Source: Dyella monticola (GTDB taxonomy: Bacteria > Pseudomonadota > Gammaproteobacteria > Xanthomonadales > Rhodanobacteraceae). From it: a stretch of DNA of 64,000 bases. Below the pieces are notes generated by a model. That model did no database searches and was not told the DNA's origin. It saw only the letters and a program-made list of their open reading frames with translations. Made by a program: the position numbers and the translations under genes. Of the stretch, positions 10,701 to 20,546 are shown piece by piece. Where the stretch lies: the NCBI RefSeq assembly GCF_003363155.1, contig NZ_QRBE01000012.1:90138-154137 (forward strand), in the 5' to 3' direction. Numbering within the stretch: the first letter of the stretch is position 1; every line of letters begins with the position of its first letter.

Positions 10701-10734
10701 ACGGGATGCGCCGCCTCGCGGTGACGCATCCCGT
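10701..10734 (-). terminator. Rho-independent terminator of the HU-like gene
   Basis: 10-base stem ACGGGATGCG / CGCATCCCGT with a 14-base loop, followed on the minus strand by TTTTATG. It lies 45 bases past the HU-like stop codon. Confidence 0.85.
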
Positions 10735-10743
10735 ATGGTTTGC

Positions 10744-10769
10744 AAGGCCGATACGTACGTATCGGCCTT
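10744..10769. repeat. Perfect 26-base palindrome between HU-like stop and terminator
   Basis: Arms AAGGCCGATACGT and ACGTATCGGCCTT are perfectly complementary with no spacer. In the HU-like mRNA it would form a second hairpin just before the terminator, so it may act in termination or 3'-end stability; as DNA it could bind a dimeric protein. Confidence 0.8.
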
Positions 10770-10778
10770 AGGCGAGGA

Positions 10779-11150
10779 TCAAACCGCCGCGTCCTTGAGC
10801 TTCTTCAGCGGACGGATCTTGACCTTCACGGTGGCGGGCTTAGCAGCGAACCACTGCTCTTCCTTCGTGAAGGGGTTGATGCCCTTGCGCTTCGGCTTGG
10901 CCGGCACATTGACAGCGGTGATCTTCAGCAGACCAGGCAGGGTGAACGTGCCGGCGCCCTTCTTATGTACCGAGGCATGCACCACGCCTTCCAGTGCGGA
11001 CAAAACACCACGCACATCCTTGGATGCAAGACCCGTGGTTTCCGCCAGGTGCGCAACCAGACCGGACTTGCTCAGTGCTTCCTTGATCGGCTTCGGAGCT
11101 GCGGCGGCTTTGGAAGCCGTCTTGCCTTTTGCTGCCTTCGTCTTTGCCAT
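10779..11150 (-). CDS. HU/IHF-family DNA-binding protein with a basic N-terminal tail
   Basis: 123 residues: a Lys/Ala-rich tail (about residues 1-20) followed by a divergent HU/IHF fold, with the conserved GLLKI...KPKRKGINPFTKEE stretch near 75-100 where HU has its DNA-wrapping arm. Such tailed HU-like proteins are common in Xanthomonadales alongside canonical HU and IHF; a nucleoid-structuring role is inferred. It has its own promoter (11202-11230) and terminator (10701-10734), so it is a single-gene unit. Confidence 0.85.
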   Translation of the reverse strand: MAKTKAAKGKTASKAAAAPKPIKEALSKSGLVAHLAETTGLASKDVRGVLSALEGVVHASVHKKGAGTFTLPGLLKITAVNVPAKPKRKGINPFTKEEQWFAAKPATVKVKIRPLKKLKDAAV

Positions 11151-11201
11151 GGACTACCCCATCGTTCTATGGATTGTTGAAATACGCCTTTCGGCGAGCG
11201 A

Positions 11202-11230
11202 AATGTAGGGGAAATTTGCGCGTTCGCCAA
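11202..11230 (-). promoter_or_regulatory. Predicted sigma-70 promoter of the HU-like gene
   Basis: On the minus strand TTGGCG, 17-base spacer, TACATT, with the -10 box 51 bases before the ATG. Four of six matches in each box with ideal spacing. Confidence 0.5.
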
Positions 11231-11239
11231 CTAGCAAAC

Positions 11240-11293
11240 GCAAAAAAAGCCCGTAAAGTTGCATTCAGGCCTGCCTTCAACCTAAAAAGGGCT
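11240..11293 (-). terminator. Terminator-like structure after the TauE/SafE gene
   Basis: On the minus strand AGCCC pairs with GGGCT across a loop that itself pairs (GGTTG / CAAC), followed by seven T. It overlaps the last bases of the exporter gene and precedes the HU-like promoter. Confidence 0.45.
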
Positions 11294-12062
11294 ATGGAAG
11301 CAAGCTTTTTGCCAACATGAAAAGGGCTGTCAGCGCGATCACGGTGGCAAACAGCACACTGAGCGCACCACGCACGCCAGATAGCTTGCGAGCACCCCAT
11401 GCTCCCAGCCAGCCTCCTGCGATCCCACCTGCAACGAACTCCCACGCGATCGGCCACACCACCCATCCCGACACGGCATAGTTGAGAGCCGCGGTAAAAC
11501 CGAAGGCCCCCACGCAGAACAAAGATGTGCCAACCGCCTCGACGATGGCCATGCCGCTCGCAAAGACCAGGCCGGGCACGATCAAAAAACCGCCCCCAAT
11601 ACCGAAGAATCCCGCAAGGCCGCCCGCACCCAGCCCTACCACGCTCAGGCGAGGAAAGGTGCCCTTGCGCGGGTAACCCGTACCGTCATGGCGATGCCTT
11701 CCGCGCACCATCCATGCAGCGATCAGCAGCATCAGCAATGCAAACAGCACCAGCAAGTGGCGGCCATCGATCATCTTGCCCAAACTCGACCCAAGGTACG
11801 CACCGACCACGCCAGCCGCAGCAAAGGTAACAGCGACCGACCAACGCACATGCCCTGCCCTGGCATGGGGGATCAGATTGGCGACGGCATTGACTGCCAC
11901 CGCCAGGGCACTGGTGCCAATGGCTTGGTGCGGATCGTGCAGACCAACGACATACAGCAGCAAGGGCACGGCAAGAATCGAACCGCCACCGCCAGTCAGC
12001 GCAAGCGAAAATCCAACGAGTGAACCGCACAGCACAGTCACTACATCGTGCAAGGAAAACAA
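11292..12062 (-). CDS. TauE/SafE-family sulfite/anion exporter-like permease
   Basis: About 256 residues with eight hydrophobic segments arranged as two repeats, each starting with a Gly-rich loop (LTGGGGSILAVPLLLYV near residue 23 and AGFFGIGGGFLIVPGLVF near 155), the hallmark of the TauE/SafE (DUF81) family that exports organosulfur anions or sulfite. The open frame extends far upstream (to 12554), but that part is antisense to the hydrolase gene and has no membrane character. The TTG at 12062 is preferred because GAGG precedes it; an ATG at 12137 would add 25 basic residues. Substrate not determinable. Confidence 0.8.
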   Translation of the reverse strand: MFSLHDVVTVLCGSLVGFSLALTGGGGSILAVPLLLYVVGLHDPHQAIGTSALAVAVNAVANLIPHARAGHVRWSVAVTFAAAGVVGAYLGSSLGKMIDGRHLLVLFALLMLLIAAWMVRGRHRHDGTGYPRKGTFPRLSVVGLGAGGLAGFFGIGGGFLIVPGLVFASGMAIVEAVGTSLFCVGAFGFTAALNYAVSGWVVWPIAWEFVAGGIAGGWLGAWGARKLSGVRGALSVLFATVIALTALFMLAKSLLP

Positions 12063-12155
12063 ACGAGCACCTCGCAAAGCCTTCGGATCGCGCCCATTAA
12101 ACCCTAATCCCTGGCATCGCATCCTATCTCGGACCATAACGCTGAGGCGGAACCG

Positions 12156-13151
12156 ATGAAATCGCTGTCCACGCGCTTTTTTCTGCTGATCACCATGCTG
12201 GCCTGCATGCAGGCAAACGCCGTTCCGGCGATGGGATGGGCGGATATGTCCTGGAATGAAGGGGCAGCCGATTGCGCAACATCGACGCAACCGCCGCTGG
12301 AGGTACACCGCTACGACGCGCGCACCTATATCTTGCGCGAAAATCCCTGCGCAACATTCGAAGCGCCCTTCATGTACCTGCTGATAGGGTCCAAGCGCGC
12401 GTTGCTGATCGACACGGGCGATGTCGCGGACCCGAAAAAAGTGCCGCTTGCGCAAACCGTGATACATCTTTTGCCGACCAACGGCAGCTCGACCTTGCCG
12501 CTGCTGGTGCTGCATACCCACGGCCATCTGGATCACCGCCGCGGCGACGGGCAATTTAAGTCATTGCCCAACGTGCAGGTGGTACCGACGGATCTCGCGC
12601 ACGTCAAAGCATTCTTCGGTTTCGCCGACTGGCCCAACGGAATCGCGCATATCGAACTTGGCGACAGAACCGTGGATGTACTCCCCACCCCGGGCCACTA
12701 TCCGTCGCATATTTCCTTCTACGATCGCAACACGGGCTTGTTCTTTTCCGGCGATTTCCTGATGCCGGGGCGACTCATCATCGACAATACAGCCGCTGAT
12801 CTGGCCAGCGCACAACGCGTCGCAGATTTTGTAAAGAATCGCCCGGTTAGCGCTGTGCTGGGCGGTCACATCGAACTGGACGCACAGGGTAACACTTTCG
12901 ATTTCGGCTCAACGTATCACCCCAACGAGCACGTATTGCCGTTGAGTAAGGACGATTTGCTGGCGTTCCCGGCGCGCGTGGCCAAGTTCAATGGCTTTTA
13001 CACGCAAGACGGTATGTTCGTGATGTTCAATCAATTTCGCGTGCTGGGTGCCGAGCTTGGCATTGTTGTATTGGTATTGGCCGCGATCGTCGCAGCGATC
13101 TGGTGCTTTTGGCGGCGCAGAAAACGGCGGCGCAACCACGAAGCACATTGA
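12156..13151 (+). CDS. Secreted or membrane-anchored metallo-beta-lactamase-fold hydrolase
   Basis: 331 residues: signal peptide (about 1-23, ending QANA), an MBL-fold domain with the metal motif HTHGHLDH near 131-138, downstream ligands in PTPGHYPSH and FSGDF, and a C-terminal membrane helix (about 298-320) followed by a basic tail RRRKRRR. That topology places the catalytic domain in the periplasm, tethered to the inner membrane. The motif H-x-H-x-D-H binds two metals. Substrate unknown; it is more like general MBL hydrolases than true beta-lactamases. It is divergent from the TauE/SafE gene. Confidence 0.85.
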   Translation: MKSLSTRFFLLITMLACMQANAVPAMGWADMSWNEGAADCATSTQPPLEVHRYDARTYILRENPCATFEAPFMYLLIGSKRALLIDTGDVADPKKVPLAQTVIHLLPTNGSSTLPLLVLHTHGHLDHRRGDGQFKSLPNVQVVPTDLAHVKAFFGFADWPNGIAHIELGDRTVDVLPTPGHYPSHISFYDRNTGLFFSGDFLMPGRLIIDNTAADLASAQRVADFVKNRPVSAVLGGHIELDAQGNTFDFGSTYHPNEHVLPLSKDDLLAFPARVAKFNGFYTQDGMFVMFNQFRVLGAELGIVVLVLAAIVAAIWCFWRRRKRRRNHEAH

Positions 13152-13168
13152 GCGGCATGCAGAGACCG

Positions 13169-13525
13169 CTACTGCACGACGTTGGCCTGGCTATAGCCCA
13201 TATACAAGCCGATTTTGTCGCCCGGCTTCAAGTTGAGCATCGAGGCCGGAGGAAAATGCACCCGCAACGCCATGCCTTGGGCAACGACATCCACGACGCC
13301 CGTCCTGGGGTCGGCATCGGTTACCGTTGCGGGCAGTGCATGCATGCCATGCATGTTGACCATTGCCTGCGTTCGTGGTGCATGAGGCATGTGCACGTCT
13401 GCCGCCTGACCTGCACTCGGAAGGGACCCAGGAGGCGTCTGATCCTGCGCCAAAGCCACAAACGTGGCCCCAAGGCTTAACGTGCCCAGCACGCATAAAA
13501 AACGACCCACCAAGCTTTCGCGCAT
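13169..13525 (-). CDS. Small exported protein, possibly CusF-like
   Basis: 118 residues with a signal peptide (about 1-26, ending VALAQ), a His/Met-rich linker (residues about 45-60, HMPHAPRT..MVNMHGMH) and a compact C-terminal domain ending LKPGDKIGLYMGYS. The pattern of a short beta-barrel closing with LK-x-GDK resembles periplasmic CusF-type copper-binding proteins, but similarity is weak and unproven. A strong GGAGG stands before the ATG at 13525. It converges with the hydrolase gene (17 bases apart). Confidence 0.65.
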   Translation of the reverse strand: MRESLVGRFLCVLGTLSLGATFVALAQDQTPPGSLPSAGQAADVHMPHAPRTQAMVNMHGMHALPATVTDADPRTGVVDVVAQGMALRVHFPPASMLNLKPGDKIGLYMGYSQANVVQ

Positions 13526-13642
13526 GGCCGCCTCCTCATAACGATTGCATCAACATTATGCGCAGGCCAATGTTCACATGAGTTGAAATCGGGGTAGCCG
13601 GCAACAACGCAAACTGCATTCGGTAGGCGGCGGCGCTTTGTC

Positions 13643-16600
13643 TCAGCAACTGGATGAGAAACGCTCCAGCAATGCGCGCATGGATGATTCGAGCTGATCC
13701 AGACGATCCGACGCAGCCTCGATACCATCCTCCTCGACCTGCTTTTCCAGAGCGGAGCAAAGTTCGGCCAACACCTTTTCGCCCATCATCATCAGCGCCC
13801 CTTTCATGGAATGCAGGCGGGAAAGCAAACCTTCCGTATCCATAGCGCGCCGCGCCTGCAGAACCACATCCAGATCTCGCGTGCCGGATTCGACGAATAC
13901 ACGCCGCACCTTTTCGGGATATTTATTGACCCAGGCGGGTCCGGCCGCACGCGTTCGCTCTATCGGCCCAAGGTGCTGTAAGAGCGCTGCTTTGAGTTTC
14001 TCCAGCGACAGTGGCTTGAGTAATAGATCAGTAATGCCCGCCTGCTTGCAGCGCACCTTCTCGCTGGCGAGTGCCGAGGCGGTTACAGCGAGGATGGGTT
14101 TCGTTACACCACGCGCGCGTAATGCCTCCGCCAACTCGTAGCCACTCATGGTGGGCATATTGATATCAGTAAGCACGGCGATGTATTGCTCCTCTTGCCA
14201 CAGGCGCAACGCCGCCTCTCCGTCCTCGGCGGTATCAGCGCCATAGCCCAATATCTCGAGTTGCTGTTGAATCAGCTCGCGGTTGACGGGGTTGTCGTCT
14301 ACAAGCAAAACCCTGCCACGGGAGTCTTTATGGCCAGGATCTGGAAGTGTCTGCCCGACACCCTCCGCACGAGCGCCCTCGCCTCGGAAACGGTGACGAA
14401 GTGCCGATTGCAAGGCAGCGCTGGAATAACACGAAATGGCCGTTGTGCCATCGCGCTGCTCGGGCAGCAGTGGACCATCGGTCGTTGCGCGTATGACATA
14501 TCCCGCATCCGCGCGCAACGTCGACTCGGCAGCACTTTCCCACGCGCGCTCTGCCCCAAATATCACCAACGCGTCAGCCCGTTCGATGGTATCGATGTCC
14601 AGCTCGGATGGTTGCGATGCGACGGTTACGTCCGCGCCCCACGCGCAGAGCAGCGCCGCGATCTCCATGCGCCATTCGGCCACGGCCGAAAGGAGCACGA
14701 ACTTCTGTGCGACGAATGGCAGCGGCTCATTCCCTGGCGTCTTCGTACTCAGCGCCACCGGCAGGTCGAAGGCGAAGACACTGCCTACGCCGGGTGTGCT
14801 GCGCGCTTCCATCCTCCCTCCCATCAACTCAGCGAGTTGATGACAGAGCGTCAAGCCTAGACCACTGCCACCAAAGCGTCGGGCGATGCTTGCATCGGCC
14901 TGTGAAAACGGCTGAAACACTTGCCGCAATTGCGATTCCGACATCCCTATACCCGAATCGATCACTTCGAAGCGAAGCCACGCCGCCTCGGCTTCCGATG
15001 CGGGTGCGCTACTTACGCGCAACACGATGCGGCCCGATTCGGTGAACTTCACCGCATTGCTGACCAGATTGTTGAGCACCTGTCGAATACGGTGTGCATC
15101 GGCCACGTACTCGCGTGCCAAAGCTTGCTCGATACTGAAATACAGCTTCAATCCCTTGCGTTGCGCTGTAGGTGCATAAAGCAGCACCGTCTGCTCGATG
15201 AGGGACCTTAAATCGAAACTGATCGGGTCGATATCGAGTTGACCGGATTCGATTCGCGAAAAGTCGAGCACATCGCTAATGATCGCCAACAACGTATCGG
15301 CAGACAGTCGGATGCGGTCCAGGCGTTCCCGTTGCGAAGGTTCCAGTTTCGAATGACCCAGCAATTCCAGATGGCCCAGGATGCCATTGAGCGGCGTGCG
15401 AATTTCGTGGCTCATGGTCGCCACGAACGTGGATTTGGCCCGGCTGGCTGATTCAGCAGCAAGCTTGGCTTGTTCTGAATCGTAACGGGCGCGACGCAGG
15501 TTTTCCTCGATTTCTACGCGTGCGGTCAGATCGCGCAGCACGCAGAAAAGCGCATCGCGGTCCAGGTAAATGATCGGCTTTGCTGCTACCAGCAGATGCG
15601 TTACCGCACCTTCATTCGCATCGGCTGCGGTGATTGCAAACTCTCGCGCATCCGGCAAGCCCTGCATGGTGGAGCCTGCTTGGGTGTAGCTCTCCAACAA
15701 CCGACGATAGAACGCGCCCACATCCGAGTCACTGTCCGCGTAGCGGCGCACCAAATCGTTCTGCAGCAACGGCATCGCATTGCTTCGTTCGATGACGCAA
15801 AGCCCGACCGGCGAGGTTTCAATCATGGTGCGATTGAGCACTTCGCTATGATAAACGCGCTTTGCGCGTGCCAGCATCGGAGAGAAAACGACCTTGTCCT
15901 GACGGATGAGCAACGCCCAGAGGACCGCCAGCAGTACGGCGGTAAGCAGCATTTCTATGAGCATCGGCAAGCTTTGATGCCGCAGTATGTCTAACCACGT
16001 ATAGGCACGCACCAACGTCCAATTCGTGCCGGCTATGCGTTCGGCCACAAAAAAATGCCTACCCTTTTTGTAGCGCGCCAAGCCTCGATCGGTTTGAAGA
16101 GCCATCAAAGGCCGGAATGCCTGGGCGACCCGGTTACTGTCTACGTCGGTAGCCGTTCCGAAGACCACCTGTCCCTGTTCGGTCAGGACCGTCAGCTCAT
16201 TGGGAGTGACATTGCGCAATTGATTGACGAAGCGCGACACCGGCTCATAGATGACGAAGGCGCCGATAGGTGTGTCGCCATCCATCGGCACGAAGGCTCC
16301 GATAACCGCCGGCGCACCCGTGGAAGGATCTTTCCCGATCGAGGACAGTACCTTCGGCAACGCCGAGCCGTAGAAGGGAAGCGTCTTGTTGCCCTTATGC
16401 AACTCGCGCAAAGCTTCGATGTCGTCAAAACGGATGTTGGGAGCGGTCAACTTGGAAAACAGCGCCGCTCGGTCTGGCGTTTCTTCGGCGAGCTTCAGAT
16501 CATTGCTCCCAAGCCGGCTACCGAATGCAAACAGCGTCTCGCTTGGCTCGTAGAAATACCCCATCGTCCCGACTTGCTTGCCGCGTCCGGAAAGGGTGGT

Positions 16601-17074
16601 GCCCGTGATGATGGATAACTCACGCGCGAGCCCGAGGTACCGTTCGACCTTGTCCTTGGGCCACGCCTGGACACCGCTGCCGAGGACCAGGAATGGCGTA
16701 GCCTGCGCGCTGGCCTGAATGATGGCCTGATCATCATGCGCCGTAAATTCGGCAAACGCATCGGCGCCTTGCGCAACGAGCTCCTCGGGCTTGTTGCGCC
16801 ATGCGTATTCGATCATGTTCAAGGTACGGATGTAGCCGGCATCCCTTTGAATGAAGACAGCATCCAGTGCCAGCTTGGCGTTGCGGAAATCGTCGACCTG
16901 GTCTGACCGGTAATTGTTGACATTCAGAATGATGGCCACGCCAAGAATCAGCAGAATGATCAACGACAGCACGACGCCGCCGCCATAAAGCAGCCGCTGC
17001 TGATGCCGCTCTAACGAGGCAATGTCTTGCTGGCCTGTAAGAGCGTCGTGATGTACAGGCTCCGGCATCGTCAT
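13643..17074 (-). CDS. Hybrid sensor histidine kinase (HisKA-HATPase-REC-HPt)
   Basis: Inner-membrane phosphorelay kinase, about 1,143 residues from the ATG at 17074. Order: membrane helix near residues 32-52, a large periplasmic sensor region (about 55-365), second helix near 370-395, PAS-like region with a post-PAS helix, HisKA with [10 protein letters not shown] (phospho-His about 556), HATPase with [11 protein letters not shown] and GSGLGLTL, a degenerate receiver, a true receiver ([13 protein letters not shown], Asp about 970), and an HPt domain (HSMKGA, His about 1088). The architecture resembles BvgS/EvgS-type hybrids. The open frame continues to 17290, but only the 17074 start has a nearby GGA and gives a sensible N-terminus. 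Signal unknown; no adjacent response regulator. Confidence 0.92.
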   Translation of the reverse strand: MTMPEPVHHDALTGQQDIASLERHQQRLLYGGGVVLSLIILLILGVAIILNVNNYRSDQVDDFRNAKLALDAVFIQRDAGYIRTLNMIEYAWRNKPEELVAQGADAFAEFTAHDDQAIIQASAQATPFLVLGSGVQAWPKDKVERYLGLARELSIITGTTLSGRGKQVGTMGYFYEPSETLFAFGSRLGSNDLKLAEETPDRAALFSKLTAPNIRFDDIEALRELHKGNKTLPFYGSALPKVLSSIGKDPSTGAPAVIGAFVPMDGDTPIGAFVIYEPVSRFVNQLRNVTPNELTVLTEQGQVVFGTATDVDSNRVAQAFRPLMALQTDRGLARYKKGRHFFVAERIAGTNWTLVRAYTWLDILRHQSLPMLIEMLLTAVLLAVLWALLIRQDKVVFSPMLARAKRVYHSEVLNRTMIETSPVGLCVIERSNAMPLLQNDLVRRYADSDSDVGAFYRRLLESYTQAGSTMQGLPDAREFAITAADANEGAVTHLLVAAKPIIYLDRDALFCVLRDLTARVEIEENLRRARYDSEQAKLAAESASRAKSTFVATMSHEIRTPLNGILGHLELLGHSKLEPSQRERLDRIRLSADTLLAIISDVLDFSRIESGQLDIDPISFDLRSLIEQTVLLYAPTAQRKGLKLYFSIEQALAREYVADAHRIRQVLNNLVSNAVKFTESGRIVLRVSSAPASEAEAAWLRFEVIDSGIGMSESQLRQVFQPFSQADASIARRFGGSGLGLTLCHQLAELMGGRMEARSTPGVGSVFAFDLPVALSTKTPGNEPLPFVAQKFVLLSAVAEWRMEIAALLCAWGADVTVASQPSELDIDTIERADALVIFGAERAWESAAESTLRADAGYVIRATTDGPLLPEQRDGTTAISCYSSAALQSALRHRFRGEGARAEGVGQTLPDPGHKDSRGRVLLVDDNPVNRELIQQQLEILGYGADTAEDGEAALRLWQEEQYIAVLTDINMPTMSGYELAEALRARGVTKPILAVTASALASEKVRCKQAGITDLLLKPLSLEKLKAALLQHLGPIERTRAAGPAWVNKYPEKVRRVFVESGTRDLDVVLQARRAMDTEGLLSRLHSMKGALMMMGEKVLAELCSALEKQVEEDGIEAASDRLDQLESSMRALLERFSSSC

Positions 17075-17427
17075 CTCATCCGGTAAATTTGGAGAGCCGA
17101 CAAGCTTGACGCGCGACAGAAAAATCCGATGAAGGAGGCGGAAAAATCGACTCCGGTACATTCTAAGCACATGACTCCCTTTCATGACACAAGGCGAAGA
17201 GCACGGGGATTGGCTGTAGGGAATCCCCTTTTTAGTGTCAGAAAAGCCCCCGGTGGATGCAGGTTGAGTAAACCGCGAAAGGGGGATCACATGGGCGTGA
17301 GAATCGTAGGGACTAACTCACCTGACGAATATCGGACTTATCTTAAAAATGCCGATTGATAGGAACACGAGCTGCCGCCGGCAACTGCATCTGTGGCCGA
17401 GCATTAATGCTGATTACAGGTAAATCA
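17075..17427. other. Divergent intergenic region with paired segments, no gene called
   Basis: About 350 bases between the hybrid kinase and the second MBL hydrolase. A plus-strand stretch at 17252-17287 can fold as an outer CCCCC/GGGGG stem around an inner GGTT/AACC hairpin, and GGGGATT / AATCCCC pair at 17203-17231. The 76-codon frame at 17129-17359 lacks any recognisable feature. No known riboswitch core was recognised. Confidence 0.4.
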
Positions 17428-18357
17428 ATGACTTCTCATGGCATCCACACCATCGACACTGGCTTTGTGCGACCCCAATTCGACGCCGCCTATTTGCTGA
17501 CCCATGAAGGGCACGGCGCTTTTATCGACTGCGGCACCAACCACTCGGTGCCACGCCTGCTGGAAGCCCTGGCGAACGCCAGGATGGCCACCTCCCAGGT
17601 GGACTGGCTGATCCTGACCCATGTTCATCTCGACCATGCAGGTGGTGCGGGCGAGCTCCTGGCGCACTTGCCTAATGCGCGGCTGGTCGTACACCCACGT
17701 GGCGCGCGGCACATGGCCGACCCCTCGCAACTGTGGGCCGGCGCGTTGGCGGTGTATGGCGAAGACGTCATGGAAAAAGCGTATGGTCGCCTTCGGCCCG
17801 TGCCAGCCGAGCGGATCGTGGAGGCACCGGACGGTCATACCGTCGACCTCCGTGGCCGTCGCCTGCGCTGCCTGGACACGCCGGGTCACGCCAAGCACCA
17901 CATCGCCATCTACGATGAGCAGGCCAATGTGTGCTTCACGGGCGATACCTTCGGCCTGTCCTATCGCTCATTCGATACCGAGCAAGGCCCTTTCATTCTG
18001 CCGACTACCACCCCGGTGCAATTCGATCCCATAGCGCTGCATGCGTCGATCGAGCGGCTGCTTGAACTCAAGCCCGAGGCGATGTACCTCACCCACTTCG
18101 GCCGCATTGATCGACCTCAACGGCTCGCCGGCATGCTTCACACATTGATCGATGCCATGGTCGCCCTTGCCCGCAGCCTGAGCGATGTGGCCGATCGGCA
18201 CGAACAACTCGTACGTGCATTGACCGAGCTCTATGCCAGGCATCTGGCGGAACATGGATGGCAAGGCGACCGTGATGCGCTATGGCACTGGCTCAGCATG
18301 GATATCGAGCTCAACGCGCAGGGCCTTGGCGTTTGGCTCGATCGTGACAACCGCTAG
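17428..18357 (+). CDS. Cytoplasmic metallo-beta-lactamase-fold hydrolase
   Basis: 309 residues without a signal peptide. Metal motif THVHLDHAGG near residues 68-77, further ligands in TPGHAKHH (His about 154) and FTGDTFG (Asp about 174), and a C-terminal LTHFGR. The layout resembles glyoxalase-II/flavodiiron-like MBL hydrolases acting on thioesters or lactones. The ATG at 17428 is chosen because AGG lies eight bases upstream and the product begins like relatives; an ATG at 17407 is possible. Its stop overlaps the convergent acetyltransferase stop by four bases. Confidence 0.85.
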   Translation: MTSHGIHTIDTGFVRPQFDAAYLLTHEGHGAFIDCGTNHSVPRLLEALANARMATSQVDWLILTHVHLDHAGGAGELLAHLPNARLVVHPRGARHMADPSQLWAGALAVYGEDVMEKAYGRLRPVPAERIVEAPDGHTVDLRGRRLRCLDTPGHAKHHIAIYDEQANVCFTGDTFGLSYRSFDTEQGPFILPTTTPVQFDPIALHASIERLLELKPEAMYLTHFGRIDRPQRLAGMLHTLIDAMVALARSLSDVADRHEQLVRALTELYARHLAEHGWQGDRDALWHWLSMDIELNAQGLGVWLDRDNR

Positions 18358-18791
18358 AGCCGTTTGATGTAGTAGTGCTGCGTTTTCCGGCGCACGTAAC
18401 CCAAGTGCTGGTAGAACGGATGGGAATCCTCGCGAGCAATATTGGACCGCACACATAACGTATCGAAACCGCACTCCCGAGCCCACTGTTCAGCATCTAC
18501 CACCAGCATGCGTCCCACGCCGGTACCGCGAGCGCGTTCATCGACGACGAGGCCTACGATTTCGATTCGCTCGCCCGATTCAAGGGTACGGCGACGTTCT
18601 ACGGCAACCCAGCCTAGCAATGCCGCGGCGTCTTCAGCCACGCTGATGCGATGGTCCGAATGAGAGATCAGCACGCCCAATCGTCGGTGCATTTCCTCAG
18701 TGTTCGTGGCATAACCCAACTGCCCTGCGAGCCGCGCGATCTCGGCAGCGTCATCGAGGCGCGCCACGCGCACAGTCACTGCGCCTGCCAT
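18354..18791 (-). CDS. GNAT-family N-acetyltransferase
   Basis: 145 residues with the acetyl-CoA-binding motif A (VVDERARGTGVGRML near 83-97, fitting R/Q-x-x-G-x-G/A) and motif B (HPFYQHLGY near 125-133). Small-molecule or protein amine acetylation is inferred; the acceptor is unknown. It is the last gene of a minus-strand trio with the FAD oxidoreductase and the CsaA-like gene. The ATG at 18791 lies directly after the upstream stop, which suggests translational coupling. Confidence 0.88.
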   Translation of the reverse strand: MAGAVTVRVARLDDAAEIARLAGQLGYATNTEEMHRRLGVLISHSDHRISVAEDAAALLGWVAVERRRTLESGERIEIVGLVVDERARGTGVGRMLVVDAEQWARECGFDTLCVRSNIAREDSHPFYQHLGYVRRKTQHYYIKRL

Positions 18792-18792
18792 C

Positions 18793-19146
18793 TCACGCAA
18801 GCCTCGCGCCGTTAGGTACGGGACGCTCTATGGTGGTGATCACGACACCTTCGTCGGTATGAAATCCGGTGAGCAGGAATTGTGATCGGAACGGCCCGAT
18901 CTGCTTTTCAGGAAAATTAATGACGCCCACGATCTGCTTGCCGACTAGCGACTTTGGACTGTATAGCGCTGCAATTTGCGCGCTTGTTTTGCGCTCGCCA
19001 TAAGGGCCGAAGTCTGCCCACACCTTCCATGCCGGCTTGCGTGCTTCTGGAAACGCTTCCACACGCGTGATCGTACCTGCGACGAGCAATACTTTCTCGA
19101 AATCCGCCCAGGTAATTGTTTCAATCGTTGCTGGTTGTGTGTTCAT
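18793..19146 (-). CDS. csaA: CsaA-like tRNA-binding-domain protein
   Basis: 117 residues forming a single EMAP-II/Trbp111-type OB fold (conserved [19 protein letters not shown] and SQFLLTGF near 68-95). CsaA-like proteins are dimers that bind tRNA or act as secretion-related chaperones in some bacteria; the role here is unproven. The longer open frame to 19620 is antisense to the oxidoreductase and is ignored. Its ATG overlaps the stop of the oxidoreductase gene (ATGA), so the genes are probably co-translated. Confidence 0.85.
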   Translation of the reverse strand: MNTQPATIETITWADFEKVLLVAGTITRVEAFPEARKPAWKVWADFGPYGERKTSAQIAALYSPKSLVGKQIVGVINFPEKQIGPFRSQFLLTGFHTDEGVVITTIERPVPNGARLA

Positions 19147-20432
19147 CCTTCCAGACTCGTCTTGAACCAGTCGTTGAATTCTTGCCACCAATAGCTGGCT
19201 TGCGCTGCGAGCAAGCCCACGGGTTTGTAAGCACCGGCAAGGCCGTAGCCAGCAAATTGCTTCCAGCCATCGTCGCCTTCGGCGATGGCCGCGGCCAACA
19301 GCTCGCCGGCGACACACGTAGGTGCCATGCCATGACCGCCGAATGCCTGCGCCCACCAAAGCCCATCGCTGCTGGTTCCGATCTGCGGCATCTGATGGCG
19401 TGCGTAACTCATCAATCCAGACCAGGCGTAATCGATGCGGATCTCGCGCAGAGAAGGAAAAACACGCAGCAAATCGCGCATCAAAACGCGCCGAACAGCC
19501 GAGGCGGAACGATTTCGAACGGATATACGTCCACCCCACAACAGCCGATTGTCGGGCAATGGCCGGTAGTAATCGAACGCAAAACGCGTATCGTAAATAG
19601 CGGCGCGTGTTTGGAGGCATTGATCAAGTCGCTCGCCAAGCGGCTCCGTTACCATCACATACGTGGCAATCGGCATGACCGCGCGATCAATTTGCCTGCG
19701 CAAGCCAGCCAGATAACCACCGCAGGCAAGCACCACATGTTCGGCACGCAGCTCGCCCTGGGGCGTGTGGATGCACCATTGCTGCCCTTCTCGACGAAGA
19801 CGCCACACATCGCTGCCTTCATGGATGCGCACGCCCTGCGCTTGCGCGGCTGCCGCAAGCCCAATGGCGTAATTCAATGGATGCAAGTGCAGCGCGTTGC
19901 GTTCGTAAAGGCCATCATGGTACCGCTCGCTACGAACCCGCTCACGCAATTGCGCCTGCGTCAGCCAATCCCATTGCACACCATAATGCTTGGCGAGCAG
20001 TTGCTGGCGTTTGCGCAATACGTTGGGATCGCGGAACCAGTTGGCCCATATCACGCCTTCGTCGACCATGTCGCAAGCAATGTCGTAGTGCGACACGCGC
20101 TCACGTATGCGCTGAACGGCTGCAGTGGTGAGGTCGAAGATGTGCCTGGCAGGTGCAGCGCCTAACTGGTGATGCAGCGCCTCCTCACCGAGCGAGTACC
20201 CACCGAACACAAAGCCACCGTTGCGGCCGGAGGCACCGAAGCCGATCTGCTCGCGCTCCAACACCACGACATCGCGCACGCCGCGCTCGGCAAGCCCTAA
20301 CGCCGTATTGAGGCCGGCAAATCCCCCGCCGATGATCGCCACGCGCGCGTCGTGACGCCCCTCAAGCGGCATACACGGCTCATAGGGTATGGCCGTAGCG
20401 CGGTAATAGGAAGGAACCGGCGGTTGCTTCAT
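19143..20432 (-). CDS. FAD-dependent amine oxidoreductase, DAO/PuuB-like
   Basis: 429 residues. An N-terminal dinucleotide-binding motif [14 protein letters not shown] near 31-44 marks FAD binding, followed by [10 protein letters not shown] typical of the gamma-glutamylputrescine-oxidase branch, and a C-terminal FAD motif [16 protein letters not shown]. Such enzymes oxidise secondary amines or amino-acid derivatives and make H2O2. It is first gene of the oxidoreductase-csaA-GNAT operon. The substrate is not shown by context: no polyamine genes are near. Confidence 0.88.
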   Translation of the reverse strand: MKQPPVPSYYRATAIPYEPCMPLEGRHDARVAIIGGGFAGLNTALGLAERGVRDVVVLEREQIGFGASGRNGGFVFGGYSLGEEALHHQLGAAPARHIFDLTTAAVQRIRERVSHYDIACDMVDEGVIWANWFRDPNVLRKRQQLLAKHYGVQWDWLTQAQLRERVRSERYHDGLYERNALHLHPLNYAIGLAAAAQAQGVRIHEGSDVWRLRREGQQWCIHTPQGELRAEHVVLACGGYLAGLRRQIDRAVMPIATYVMVTEPLGERLDQCLQTRAAIYDTRFAFDYYRPLPDNRLLWGGRISVRNRSASAVRRVLMRDLLRVFPSLREIRIDYAWSGLMSYARHQMPQIGTSSDGLWWAQAFGGHGMAPTCVAGELLAAAIAEGDDGWKQFAGYGLAGAYKPVGLLAAQASYWWQEFNDWFKTSLEG

Positions 20433-20511
20433 GCCTAATACGTGGACGATCCAGGGCGGTTGGACGGCCGAGGATAGCGCGTACCACGCACGAACGCTTG
20501 GATGTAGCAGA

Positions 20512-20535
20512 CCGCACCCCGACTCAGGGGTGCGG
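20512..20535 (-). terminator. Hairpin after galU
   Basis: Perfect 9-base stem CCGCACCCC / GGGGTGCGG with a six-base loop, 12 bases past the galU stop. The tail is not T-rich, so termination strength is uncertain. Confidence 0.5.
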
Positions 20536-20546
20536 GCAAGAGACGC

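Noticed and set aside
10452..10724. 90-codon plus-strand frame upstream of the HU-like terminator
   Set aside because: TTG start, no ribosome site, and it runs into the terminator stem; nothing family-like.
17129..17359. 76-codon plus-strand frame in the kinase-hydrolase gap
   Set aside because: No family likeness, and it crosses paired segments; kept only as an intergenic note.
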